Below are positions 35,179 to 47,024 of a DNA stretch of 64,000 nt, in pieces. Under the pieces are notes generated by a model. That model was not told where the DNA came from and did not search any database. It saw nothing but the letters and a program-made list of their open reading frames with translations. A program made the translations under genes and the position numbers. Position 1 is the first letter of the stretch; each line of letters begins with the position of its first letter. The DNA comes from Thamnaconus septentrionalis (taxonomy: Eukaryota; Chordata; Actinopteri; Tetraodontiformes; Monacanthidae): NCBI GenBank assembly GCA_009823395.1, contig CM020502.1:16285944-16349943 (forward strand). Direction: 5' to 3'.

Positions 35179-35700
35179 AGCGAGTCTTCAAAAGTGCTCC
35201 ACGTCACCTTAAAATGTTAGCGGAAACGGCCCAAACAACAGAGTTATAAAACATGAGCCTTTGCTTCTGGAGGTCAGCATTTCAACGCGACCTCCCATTC
35301 GGCTTTTTAATTAATCATTCATACAGTTAAGAGGAAGCGATGTCACTCGGAAGCTCGCTGGGGAAACTGCACTAATGCGTTTACAACCTGCAGTATCCTT
35401 TTTTATTTTTTTATTTATTTTTTTTTATACAGCGTTCCTCAGTTGGTTAAATGAGGTTTGTCAGCAGCAGGCGAATCCCGGGTTTCTGGATCTGGGCTGT
35501 GAACATGCACAATCACAAAGCAAGGACTCATCCAAAAACCAAATCTTCTCTGTTCTTCTCTCATGAGAGTAGATTAATAATTGTTGGTTTTGCTTTTGTA
35601 AATGGCTAAGCTTGGACGATGAAAAAAATCAAATGGACAGAAGCAGCACCGATGCGCTGTCGCAGGTTTTTCCTCCCTGCAGTTGTGCATCTGCTTCTTT
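35179..35700. other. Non-coding stretch
   Basis: T-rich at about 35398-35430. Nothing else recognised. Confidence 0.4.
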
Positions 35701-35701
35701 T

Positions 35702-35741
<40 letters not shown>

Positions 35742-35748
35742 CGTTGTT
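35701..35748. repeat. (TTG)n microsatellite
   Basis: About 15 TTG units with one TCG interruption at the 3' end. The plus frames read poly-Leu or poly-Cys as a result. Confidence 0.96.
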
Positions 35749-35855
35749 TTGTTTTTCAGGCAGCGGTAACCAGAAAAACTCTCCTAGCGGGCTGGCGTTT
35801 TTTTAGCGCGACGCACAATGTGTCATTGTCCGTGAGATAATGCTGTCCCCGTGCA

Positions 35856-35880
35856 TGTGTGTGTGTGTGTGTGTGTGTAT
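35856..35880. repeat. (GT)12 microsatellite
   Basis: GT run following 'cccgtgcat'. A GGA triplet run follows at 35905-35921. Confidence 0.95.
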
Positions 35881-35989
35881 GTGTTGAGTTGGGGGTAGTG
35901 AGGGGAGGAGGAGGAGGAGGAGCGCAAGGATCGAGCCTAGCTGCAAGCTGTCGCACTCTGGACTTAAAGAGGCAGTGCGCTGAACACCG

Positions 35990-36017
35990 AACACACACAC
36001 ACACACACACACACACA
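35990..36017. repeat. (AC)13 microsatellite
   Basis: AC run about 110 bp after the GT run on the same strand, so the two are complementary and could pair. Confidence 0.95.
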
Positions 36018-36077
36018 CTTACACAGCCAGTCTGAAGGAAATGAAGCATCGGTGTCATAGCCAAGCTCTTTCTTTCT

Positions 36078-36078
36078 C

Positions 36079-36116
<38 letters not shown>

Positions 36117-36140
36117 TCTCTCACACACACAAACACACAC
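36078..36140. repeat. (TC)n to (AC)n compound microsatellite
   Basis: TC units from 36078 to 36121 with one TG interruption, then 'acacacacaaacacacac'. Minus frames read RERE repeats and are artefacts. Confidence 0.96.
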
Positions 36141-36610
36141 ATGCAAACAAACACGCGTCACAGCCTCGAGTGCTCCTCTTTTGTGGTGAAGGGCGACAAA
36201 AGACACGGGGCCACAATGAGAGGAGGAGACGCCTGTCCATCGCCTGGACGCTGGCGATGGGCAGGTGAAAGGCAGCGTGGCAAGGAGCAACAGGCCTGTT
36301 TATATGGCATTTAACGGGCTGACCCCAACCCCCCCCCACTGTCATTGTTATTGTGCGTCGCCGGGAATATTAATGCGGCCTCAGGATGGCCCGACCGCTC
36401 GCTCAGGGGGGCACATGCGTCAGGGTCACGGTTCCACGGCAACCTTGTTTTTTTATTATTATTATTATTCGTTCATAAGTGGCATTCATAAAAAGGGAAA
36501 CCGCGTTTTGGTTTTTCACAAATACCTGGGATTTGTCCTTCACTTTAAGATAAAAAAAAAAACCCACAAAAAAACAACAACAATGCATCCATCTCCTCCG
36601 GTCGCATAGC
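36141..36610. other. Non-coding stretch
   Basis: C-run at 36331-36339, (TTA)n at about 36451-36468, A-rich tract at 36551-36583. No exon supported. Confidence 0.4.
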
Positions 36611-36830
36611 GTAAAGGTGCAGTGTGTAATATTTTGGAGATTTTGAGAAGAAACAACGACATCAAGTGGTTGCATTTTAGACTGCGATGCTCTTTTGCTC
36701 ACCCCTGCCTTGCCAGTGAACTACGGTGGTGGCCTTCACACACAAACCTCGATACCTTGTCCACCTTCTTCATCGTTGGAACGGGAGCTTTAATACACAC
36801 ACACACATAATGGTAAAATGGTTTGTACAC

Positions 36831-36929
<99 letters not shown>

Positions 36930-37094
36930 AACTATTCTACCATTCTATGGGTGGGAAAACCAAATGACTTTGATTGTACTGCGAGTATTTACTTTTATTG
37001 ATGTATTTTATGGCAGTATATTAAGCTTTTAGATAGATGGATAGATACCTTAATAATCCTGAATCAGGCCAAATTTTACACTGTGGACCTTTAA
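36611..37094 (+). mobile_element. TTAA MITE family, copy A, with long TA array
   Basis: Starts 'gtaaaggtgcagtgtgtaat' and ends 'attttacactgtggaccttt' then AA, inverted ends as in copy D (left TTAA decayed to GTAA). Blocks 'ttggagattttgagaagaaa', 'gacatcaagtggttgcattt' and 'gtgggaaaaccaaatgac' align with C and D. The expected 'accaatataaaaatcataa' near the right end is replaced by 'agatagatggatagatacct' plus 'taataatcctga', which resembles the tail of a fish LINE/SINE. The TA array at 36835-36929 sits where D has a short TATATA. Confidence 0.75.
36835..36929. repeat. (TA)n microsatellite inside MITE copy A
   Basis: About 47 TA units with a few TACA interruptions at the edges. Confidence 0.97.
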
Positions 37095-37737
37095 ACATTC
37101 ACGTCACACACTCCGCTGCCTCATGGCGGTGGCAGCCCCGCCCACAGGCTCTGAGAGAGAGAGAGAGTTAGAGAGTGAGAGAGAGAGGCGCGGCCGATGC
37201 CCAGTAATACCTCGCCCAGCGGCAGGGAAAAGCGGCCCAGCGCACGTGTGGTGATGGAGGTGGGGGGATGGTGGGACGGGAGCTATTTAAAGCGCTACGT
37301 GTCCATCTTTCCAGGCCCGGGCGGCGGAAATCTGGACACCCTCCCTCCCCACCATTCTCTCCGCTTCCTTTCTTATTCTTGTTTTTTCATCCTCTCTCTG
37401 CATCCTGCGCACCGTCATGACTCGGTACAGCAGCCGCGCAGGGCTCCTGCTCCTCGACTCAATCCACTTATATAACATTGTCATTGGTGGGGAAGGAGCA
37501 CCATCTGGGCCTGGGGGCCACTTTGCTCACTCTCCTACCATGACTGTGTCTCTATGTGTACATACACGCCTGTGCGAGTTTGTGTAGGGTGTTACTGTTT
37601 TCCCCATGCATTCTCCCTGCCGTTTGCCGCTGTCACAAGCCTTATCTTCAACAGGAAGGCCGTCTGTGTAGCCTGGGCTGCCGCGTATTGCTGTAGTAAA
37701 TTCCAAAACCTGTTATTTTCATGGTTGGTTTCAGCCA
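37095..37737. other. Non-coding stretch with GA run
   Basis: (GA)n with interruptions at 37151-37187. GC-rich up to about 37340 with several open frames but no domain. Confidence 0.5.
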
Positions 37738-37874
37738 TCAGCGATACGATTCCGTTGAGTTCATTCCATGGATCCATCTTGTGAAGAGCCCACGGAGAAT
37801 GTTTGGAAAGCGAAGGGCCTATCTGAAAAGCAGTTTTTCAGATGGTGATTGGACGAAACCTTTGTTTTTCACAT
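37738..37874 (+). repeat. Unnamed repeat segment upstream of MITE copy B
   Basis: 'atccatcttgtgaagagccc' and 'acggagaatgtttgg' (37770-37805) match, on the opposite strand, the interior of MITE copy C at about 41000-41033 ('ccaaacattctccatgg', 'actcttcacaaaatggat'). A hairpin-like 'ctgaaaaagcag'-type word pair follows at 37820. Class unknown. Confidence 0.5.
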
Positions 37875-38482
<608 letters not shown>

Positions 38483-40777
38483 AAAAGTAGACAATTCATT
38501 TTCCTTTTCTTACTGACAAGATTGCCAGGCAGCGACAGCTTCATGTTACTTTTCGTCTTACCTGTGTGTTACTTTCACCACTGACGGACGACAACAAATT
38601 ATCCCGTTCTTGTCGCATATTGGAATGATATTGCTCCTGCTATTGTCAGATCACACATGTAAGTAGGTTATCATAATCAAAGATAGCTCCGAGACTCTCT
38701 ACCCTACCTTGAGTTGGGGACATTTTCTATAATCCAGAATCAAAGAGTCTGCAGCCACGGTTAGACTACCCACACTGATCGGATCAGTCTGGATTCAGTC
38801 ATGATTGGCAGCGTGACTGCAGATGCTGATACTTTTCCTTTCGGGAATGAGATCAATACGCAGCCTCTCTTTTTAAGCAACTGATCTTTGAGCTTCCGAA
38901 CGTCTGAAGTGTCTAAACGTCTCGCTATTAACATCTCTCGCCAAACGGAAACAGTTTTTCTGTTTCTATTTGTCGCAAATTCCCGGGGTAGTCTATGTGG
39001 ACAGCAACCGAAAGCGACGTTCCCAATCTTATAAAAAATGAACGAAGAATGTATTTCCATTTCTTCCCTGTCCTATGCCGCAGCTTAGATCGGTGCTAAT
39101 TTTAAGCTTGCGCACTTGGTCGTACAACACGCTCACGTCTAAATTGATAAATGCCATTCGCTGTGATGAATTGGCAAACCTACCACTATTCTCATCGACA
39201 CCTTGGGCCAATGAATATCCTTTCAGAGGCTTGTACAGCAATGAGTCCATAGAGAATCAGTCTTAAGATGCCTGAAATTGCGCACAAGCAGCCTCGCAGA
39301 GAGTGCCTTCACTACTTATCCGTCCTCCTGGTCACCTCATCTGTCAGTCTCAGGCAGGGAAACAGTTGGTCTACCTTAAATGCCTTTTCTCTGAAGAAAG
39401 TGAATAGCATTGTTGGTGATAGATCGCTTTGTCTTTGATGAAATATCTATCGGAAGTCTTTTATCCTCTTGCAGTCAATAAGGCTGTGTTTTCACTACAA
39501 TGCCTGTAAATTGCCACCTAAGAAATGATTCTCATTTCTTGACATCGGCTGAGGTCACACTAATGAGTTATCACTAAATAACGTGTTTTACATACTGCGT
39601 TAAACACTTGGTTCAGAGAAAACAAAGGTTTTTAGTGCCTGAAGTATTCACCCAAGGAGAAGGTGAAGGATTCAAGTGAGGCAAAGTTGACTTCAGCAAC
39701 CGAGCAACCTCAAATTAAACAGCAGTACCGTAATTATCATGTTAGTAAACAATTTACTCAACGTGGAAATGCTTGCAAAACGGTGACTCAAATTAAACAT
39801 TTCCAAACTTTCCGGCTTTAAAAATAATACTTGGAGCTGGCAGGGCTGAACACTTAGCAAACACCACTTGGGCGGATTAACTTGCAGCCTCGAGTGCACA
39901 TGGACAGAGACTTTGCTCTCAAAGAGGAGACATTCTTGTCTTTTAAAGATAAAGCCAGGGAGACTGAAGGAAGCACATTATTCATTTATCATCATTCCAA
40001 CCTTTTTTATTCTTTGAAGGAAACGAACAAAATCTCCCCAATCTTTCGCAAGAGAAATGCTTTTTTTTTTTTTAATTCTAATTTCTGAGCGTCAGCCTAT
40101 GGCAGCGTCTTAGTCAGCTGTGAACACTTCAGAAAAGAGTTTGACACCAACACAACGCTGTTGCCTCTATAAATAGGTCCAAATCTGGATGGCATTTTAA
40201 CAACAAAGCCAGATCACCTTTTCATGTCCTTCTTTCTCACTACTTACGCAACAGCCCCATCCTTATTGTCTTTGGATGCGACGCGAGCGCAGCGTTGCAT
40301 CACAGGCCCGAGAGTTAGTTGTCTGCAGTCCATTAAAGTTGAACAAAAGGAAGTCTCGCTGTCTGTATATTATGTTTTCCATAATTCAGACGGATGTTCT
40401 GCGGGTTGCGACAACAAACGAAAGCGCCGCAAATCCCTTTCACTCTCTACAGCTGAAGTGAACCACATGTTTCCTTGAGGAAATGGAAAAATCTCTGTGT
40501 CCTTTAAGATGACTTAACTCGGCTGTGACGCTCGCATTTATGTGTGTGTTAGTGTGTCTTGCTCAGTGTCTTGCTCCATAAGTTTTGATGTTGGACGTTG
40601 TGGAGATTCCAGGGTAGAGGACCGTGTCCTGCTGTGTCAGACTGCAGCTCGAGTCCCTGACATAACAAGAAAAAAAAGTGTGAAAGATGTCCTTCAGAAG
40701 CCAACCAACAGCATGAACTTGTACTTTCATTTTACTCATTTTTTCATCAATAATTAGGTTTTTTCCACTGTTTCCTG
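38483..40777. other. Non-coding stretch
   Basis: No tandem arrays, inverted repeats or exons recognised; T-run at about 40062-40072. Minus frame 38761-39060 has no domain. Confidence 0.4.
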
Positions 40778-41104
40778 TTAAAAGTTGGAGATTTTAAGAA
40801 GAAACAGCGACATCAAGTGGTTCCATTTTAGATTGCAGCGCTCTTGCACTCCCTCTCCCGAGCTTGCCGGTAAACTATGGCGGCATGCGCACGCAAACCT
40901 AGATACCTGTTGGTTTATTTGAGGATGCAAGTGTTCACTCTGCCTTAAAAAATGGCAAGGTAAGATGACAACTAACCGGGAGAAAGACCTACCAAACATT
41001 CTCCATGGACTCTTCACAAAATGGATGTTTATACCGGCAGGGTGTTGAGCTTTTACCAAAATAAAAATCATGAATCAAGCCCAATTTTACACACTGGACC
41101 TTCA
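40778..41104 (+). mobile_element. TTAA MITE family, copy C (chimeric interior)
   Basis: Starts TTAAAAGTTGGAGATTTTAAG and ends 'caattttacacactggacct' TCAA. 'cgacatcaagtggttccatt', 'ctccctctcccgagcttg', 'ttggtttatttgaggatg' and 'gcttttaccaaaataaaaat' place it in the family. Between 'ctaaccgggagaaagacc' and 'gttgagcttttacc' it carries 'taccaaacattctccatgg' and following bases in place of the TA-bearing segment seen in A, B and D; the same segment, reversed, lies at 37770-37805. Confidence 0.75.
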
Positions 41105-42525
41105 AAAAAGTTGTTAATTTCTCCCTTTGTTACAACACTGTTTCCTTGCTGTGTTCTCAATTTGAAATGAAACACACCTTTGCTTACACAGCCATGAGAC
41201 GATGTTGTGTGCTGTCGGAGGTTTCATCCAAATTTTTCTGAAACAGATCGAGCATCCTCACAGTTCTGCCAAAATCAAAAGCAACAGCTGGAAGTGGCCC
41301 TCAAAGAAGACCAAGAAGAAAAACGACCAATCGCAACAGGAGCCGCCAAAGGCACATTTGGGGACTGCGATAGCTGCAAAGTAATGAGAACTTAATAGTT
41401 GAAACAGGAGATGAGACCGGCGCTGATGGTTTTCGTTTGTGAAATAGGTATTTCGGATCTGGGAAGCAGAGATGCGAGTTCCTATCTGTTTAATAAACTC
41501 AGAAGGCTATTTTTTTTTTTGTAATATCACTATTAATAGTGTTTCACAGTTAAAAATCTGGACGGTTTGTTCGCCTGAATTTGAATGAGACGCTGTGCTC
41601 ATTAATAGTTTAAACTTCATAATCGTAACGTTAAATCACCCCGAAAATTCTACCATGATTTTTTTCTTTCTCTTTGCTGAAGAGAAATGCAGGAATAGCT
41701 TCTTTTTTTTTCATGTGTTCGTGATGGACATGGTAAGCAGCAGGTCCAGCATGAGTTTGTTGCTACAGTATTTAATCTGCTGCCCACCGAGCTGTGACCT
41801 CCTGACAGTGGAAAGGTTCATTTCTCACTTCATGCCACATACTTTACCCCGTCACCCCCTTCATTTTCCAACCGTTCCCCTCCTCCGCCTCGCAGCCTCT
41901 CGACTGTCTCTCGTCTCTTCCGGCCCTGGATGTGTTTGCCTGGCCTGACATCTCTTTTTGTTGCTGCCTTTGACCTAGTTTTACACTGCTTTGTACTTTT
42001 TTTCCCCCTCCCTCCGCCTTCTTTACAAGTCACAGCTGTTCTTCCACTTGAATCTAGTTTGTGTTGCACGACCTATGGCTCTGTGGCGTTCTTTTCTCTT
42101 TGCTAAGATTTTTCTTCAGTCACATGGTACAGTTGCAAAACAGTTGTTATAATCATTTTGATCAAAATGTTGTTTGTTTTCAAATTATTTCCTGTAAGGT
42201 TGGAAGTTACTGCTAAAACAACAAAAATGGCCTAACAATGCGACAAGTTATCTGCTGTTCCTGTGTTCCTGTTTAGTTTTCAACTTTGTAGAATAAAATG
42301 GTCAACAACAGACAGACTTACGTTTCTGCTGTCGGAACATATTTCACAAAGATGTCATTTGTACTTTGTTTATCGTGTTTATCGCGCACAACTTGTAATG
42401 AGCTCTGTTGACTGAACATTCCGTATCGTCAATATTTTGCTGTTGTTCTATTTTAACCCCTTTTTCCGGGGAAAACGTCTGATTTTTATCGGCCCTCCTA
42501 AAATACATTTTCTACCTACGCCACT
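41105..42525. other. Non-coding stretch
   Basis: T-runs near 41510 and 41702. The frame at 41595-41948 has no domain. Pyrimidine-rich at 41780-42050. Confidence 0.4.
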
Positions 42526-42685
42526 GGTGCTCACTGCTTGTGCACTGCAGTGTGATACAAGTGTCTGCAAGACTCTGTTGTTACTTTGGCTGTCTGGACA
42601 GCAGCTCTTGCTCATTCAGTTGTAAATTCTCGCAAGTAAGGTAAAAATGGGGTGAAATTTCATTTCAGGATGAACTATCCCTTTA
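42526..42685 (-). mobile_element. Right end of a 'TTAAAGGGATAGTTCA' MITE
   Basis: On the minus strand the sequence begins TTAAAGGGATAGTTCATCC at 42685, the terminal phrase of a very common fish MITE class with TTAA borders. 'gtgcactgcagtgtgataca' at 42541 is also typical of its body. The opposite end was not found, so the left limit is approximate. Confidence 0.55.
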
Positions 42686-43425
42686 ATCTCGGACAAACAA
42701 TTCATGATATGTCCTTTATTTGTTGTACGACACATCGGAGTTTGTAACAAATGGTTTAATTACAGCACATGTGGCGCTGCTTTATTCTAAGACGCTCAAG
42801 GGGCCCCAAACTGTGACGGCGACAGTGTGCAGGGAGCACATATTGGTTCTTCTTTGCCTTGTCTGCAGCATCAAGATTTAAGGGGGAAATGATACAGTTA
42901 GGGCAAATTGGACAGCTTATTTCTTAAGGGAGCACTCCCACCTGACAAGGATACGGCTGTTTGGACGAGCGCATCAGTAATCCTGTCAACCAACAAATAA
43001 CTGGGACCAGGTGATGGATTTTTTTTTTTTTTTTTTTTACACATATGTGTGTGTTTCTTTACTTTAAACATTTTAATTTTCAGCTACTAATGACTTGCTG
43101 TTACACAGAAAATTAAACAATTTATGTGGTTTACATCCTCGCATGTTAATCATGTTTGCGTACCGTTTTCGTTTTTTGAAGAAAGTCTTTGTCCCATAGC
43201 AATTAAATGTTTTGAAGCACATCCTATATGAATTCATAGCGCATAGCGTTATTTAGTGATAATTTTCACGTAAATGAGCTTGCATCAACTTGAGTTGATT
43301 GAAAACGAAGCTACAGTACGACAGCGATTCAAAGGGCGTTTGGAGTTCCAGAAATGTAGTTGAATCTAGCTCTATAATCTGTGTACAAATACTAATTAAT
43401 ACAATTGTAATTACTACCGAAGCAC
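42686..43425. other. Non-coding stretch
   Basis: T-run of about 20 at 43019-43038. Nothing else recognised. Confidence 0.4.
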
Positions 43426-43610
43426 ATTGCTGCCACACTAGGAAAAAAAAAAAAGAGGGCTCAGTCACAAAATAACGTGATAGTTTCATGTTCATACGTG
43501 ATCATTTTCACATTATAACATGAAACTTTCACAAAATAATGTGAAAATTGTGCTTGACGTGATACTGAGCCCTGTTTTTGTTTTTTTTTTTTTCCTAGGG
43601 TGCCAGCAAT
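43426..43610. mobile_element. 185-bp foldback MITE
   Basis: Ends 'attgctgccacactagg' and, reversed, 'attgctggcaccctagg', each followed by an A-run and GGGCTCAGT (left 'gagggctcagtcac', right 'atactgagccctg'). The middle is also partly self-complementary ('catgttcatacgtgatcatt' region against 'cattataacatgaaac'). Nearly the whole element would fold back on itself. Target duplication not resolved; family unknown. Confidence 0.75.
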
Positions 43611-44943
43611 GCGCTTCCGTCACATACCGACCCCTCACTTTGGGATTAGTGGTCATTTTAATGCGCTTGTAACCCAGCTGGTTCTCCCTCTGCATCTACA
43701 TACAGAGACGCTTCAGCCTCAGAACTTTCCGAGCATTAGCAGCAGCGAACAGCTATCGAGCCGGTCATCTTTCCCTCAATTTGCAAAAATCCCTCCCCTG
43801 AGGTCTCTGCCCGTGTTATTTCATGCCTCGGCAGCTAAATGGCACACGGTTGATCTGCTGCAGGTTACAAAAAAACAACAAAAAAAAAAAAACAACAACC
43901 CTTTGGTTAAGTGGTTTCGGTTCAAATGTGACCCGCTGTATTTTAGCAGAGGCTGAAAGAAACAGAAGTCAGCGGGGGGAGAAGAGAGCGAGAGTGCTTT
44001 TGTTGAGCCCTGCAGCCTCTTCACTCCCCCCTCTATGTTTCCTCCTGTGCAGGAGGGCCAGCAGTAATGACCTCCCTCTGCTCTGCAGTGCACCTTCAGC
44101 CTGGCCGTGGGCTGAGGCAATCTGTCGCTTGTTTGTGCCGGTGACATCTGCTCCCATGGGGGGGGATTATTTTATTTTTTTCTCTCTCCTCTCTTTTTTC
44201 CGAGCTTCTGAATGTGAACCTGCGCCGTTTTGCGGCTTTCATTGTGTGCGGAGGTGTGATGAGTCAGGGGGGAACATGGAGAGCAGCACTTGAATGCAAA
44301 CATTTCTCTTTTTCAAACTCGTGCTTTCGACTGAAATTTTGCAGGGTGTGTTTGTTTTTCGAGACGGGCATTAATAGTTTTGCATTCATTAGATGAGACG
44401 CTCACGATTGCAAAAACGTAGGTGTGTCACAACACCTTGGTAAACAGGACATTGTTTGTTTTACACATGCAGTCTTAAACGGTGCCATCTTATGTTCATT
44501 AAATATTTGCTCACAATAACACATATCAATAACCTTCCCAGTCCTGATATGCGATACCTTTGATTTCTAGTCTGATGTGGTACTGAGCAAAACTAAAGGA
44601 TGTACCACTGAGACCAATACTGATGTATTACGTTTTTTCAAAAGGTTGTTATGTCATGTATTTCTTATTATAGCAAACCACTGATACTAAATCACAGGTG
44701 AACTTTAACATTCTTTATTTCTCAGCAGCAAGCAAACTTAACAATAGAAACGGATCTGTTGCCAGTCCTGCTATATCCCTTTTTTCCCTTTCGCTTTATT
44801 TATTTACCTGCACTTCTGGAAATCATCCCTTTGTGATGTCACCAAGGGTACTGGATGCTAATACTGCTAATAATACACTACCTCTCCCAGGTCAGTGACA
44901 CTCTTAGTCTCTGAGTTCGTCTCTATCCAAAAATTCAAAAGGT
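43611..44943. other. Non-coding stretch
   Basis: A-rich tract at 43869-43897, G-run at 44158-44165. The frames at 43821-44293 overlap on both strands without domains. Confidence 0.4.
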
Positions 44944-45012
44944 CCAACCAAGGATATTTTTCTGGCAGGAGGGGAAAAAAACCCTTCCTGCCAGAAAAAT
45001 ATCCTCTGTTGG
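44944..45012. repeat. Short hairpin, 31-bp arms
   Basis: Left arm 44944-44974, right arm 44982-45012, 7-bp A-rich loop. 'ggatatttttctggcagga' pairs with 'tcctgccagaaaaatatcc' without a mismatch; the outer bases pair with a few mismatches. Confidence 0.85.
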
Positions 45013-45494
45013 GCTGAATGTGCTGTTTTCTGGAGCTCTGAGGAGTTATTCGTGCGAGGCTACCTCACTAGTGCATGAAAAGTAAAGATCTGAAAATGTG
45101 TTGTAACATAGGAGCTTTAACACAACATGCACCGTATGAACCTGCTACTGCAGCAACTTTCTAATGCCAAGACAATATTGTGATAAGTTCTATCAGTTCT
45201 GGGTAGGCTCCCTGCAGTTGGTGCAGGGAGCCATTCCTTACGCCTGGCGCAATAGGTTTAATATCTGTGAAGTATGCAGAGTTTATGTAACTGTACAGTG
45301 GGTCTGTTTACCCTGTTGCCTGGCCTTTACGAGAGTTTACAATTTCAGGGCCGCACAGAAACACAAACACTTGCAAGACTTGTTTTCTTTTGTGCGGTAC
45401 TGCGTGTGATGTTTCATGTTTCGGTCGATTTGGATCCATCACTACGGCTGTGGGATGGATAGCTTGGCGTGTCACACTTTACTCATCAATGAAA
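45013..45494. other. Non-coding stretch
   Basis: Contains a small inverted repeat 'ggctccctgcag'/'gtgcagggagcc' at 45208-45232. Nothing else recognised. Confidence 0.45.
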
Positions 45495-46149
45495 CACTTT
45501 AGCAGAGGTGTCAAAAGTATTTGCATTCTGGTTTAAGTATTAGTAAGGATACTTGTTGGTAAAAGTAGAAGTACAGATTCAGTGCTTTCTTAAGTAAAAA
45601 GTAAGAAAGTAAAGAAAAAAGACTTAAATGTACTTTAGTCAAAAGTAATAAAGTTGTTTTTTTGCCATTATTGAATCAATACGTTCAACTGTGATCAGTA
45701 ATAATTTTGACTTGTGAGCCATTATTGGATCTTTACACTTTTGATAACAACAACCAATGTTATTTTCTACGTGTTTCCTTTTCTCTGTACTGAAAACATA
45801 CTGAACAGTGACCCCAAAGCTGAGGTTCTCAATAATAATCTCCCACAAAAGTACGATCCACTTTGATATTGAACAACACAACAGCAGAGTTCAAATAGCT
45901 CCACTTGAAGCAACAACAACTATAATAATAAATAATATAACATAAAAGTGACAAAAAATATTTTTTCAGTGTAAGAAGAAGAAGAAGAAAGAAGGATATT
46001 TGTGTACGCATTCAGGGATTATAAGTAAAAACTTTTCAAGTAAATGAAAAAAAATGAAAGACTTCAGTAAAGTACAGACCCTGGAAAAATCTACTAAAAT
46101 ACATTAACAAAGTATTTGTGCTTAATTTCTTCCCACCGCTGCTCTTTAG
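45495..46149. mobile_element. hAT element of the 'GTACTTAAGTA' type with 8-bp duplication
   Basis: Body 45503-46141 (639 bp). Left end CAGAGGTGTCAAAAGTA; right end reversed CAGCGGTGGGAAGAAATTAA. Flanks CACTTTAG (45495-45502) and CTCTTTAG (46142-46149) agree at seven of eight positions. The interior near both ends is rich in 'aagta', 'tactt' and 'gtattt' words, as in the element at 13596. The middle holds an (AGA)n tract at 45973-45989. No transposase frame. Confidence 0.8.
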
Positions 46150-47024
46150 AGTCTTCAACGCTCCATGGGTGGATTGACTGAGAAAGATTTATTATATAAT
46201 TTTTTTTTATCGTAATTTGTAATAAACGGTGAAGCAGAATCCACTGAAAATCCAATTATTTATGTATCTGTCTTCTGTGTGCAGCCACTGACATTAATGT
46301 AGTCCTGGTTGAAAGGTTAATTACCGCACATCTGTCTGCAATGTCTCGTATAATCAAAGTGGTGCGGCATCTTTCAGTGCAATGTTCACGTGGAAAATTT
46401 ACATTAGCTTTGATGAATCAGCAGAGGCGGCGCGATGAATATTATCCACCCGCACAATGGCTGATGAATGCTGTTTGGCTTGATTCATAGATAACTGTTG
46501 AGAGAGAAAACACCCTCTGAAAGACGACACTGAGGCTTTGTTCATGCTGTCATCACACTCACAGGTTGCACACTTCACTTTCCGAGCATCGGAACTGCCC
46601 GTGACAGTATTTCTGACCCGGGAAGCTGCTGCTTACGACAAATTTAGACGTGAATTCTTAGTCTAATGAGGCGAAAGCTCGAGCTATCGACTCGCCAAGG
46701 ATCAAAACCAAGGATCACCAACTCAAATAGACACAGGGGGGAGGGGCGGGTAGGGTTGGGGGTCGGCCAGGAAAAAGAAAGGGATGTAAAAAGGAGGGGG
46801 TTGGGGCGCATTGAAAGTTCATTTCATTATAGTAAAGGGGTAAAAACCGTGACCTGCAGTAATTATCTTTATGGAAAGCAATCACTGCCTCTTAACCAAG
46901 TAATCCAGGGTCCAACCTGTGAGCTACATGCCAAGGTATTTGCTTCTGTGTTTATGATGCCGTAAAGGTCAAGAGATTACGACTGCGTGGAAAGTTGGGT
47001 AAATATGAGCAGAGGTATGTTCAA
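46150..47024. other. Non-coding stretch, possible conserved element
   Basis: Free of repeats. 46230-46500 has several homeodomain-type words (CCAATTATTTATG, GGTTAATTACC, TTGATGAATCA, GGCTGATGAATGC), which is the look of conserved enhancers near developmental genes. This is an impression, not evidence of conservation. A G-rich tract lies at 46734-46805. Confidence 0.3.

Noticed and set aside
46376..46391. 'cagtgcaatgttcac', similar to the 5' part of the miR-130 family
   Set aside because: Similarity stops after about 12 bases and no hairpin surrounds it.
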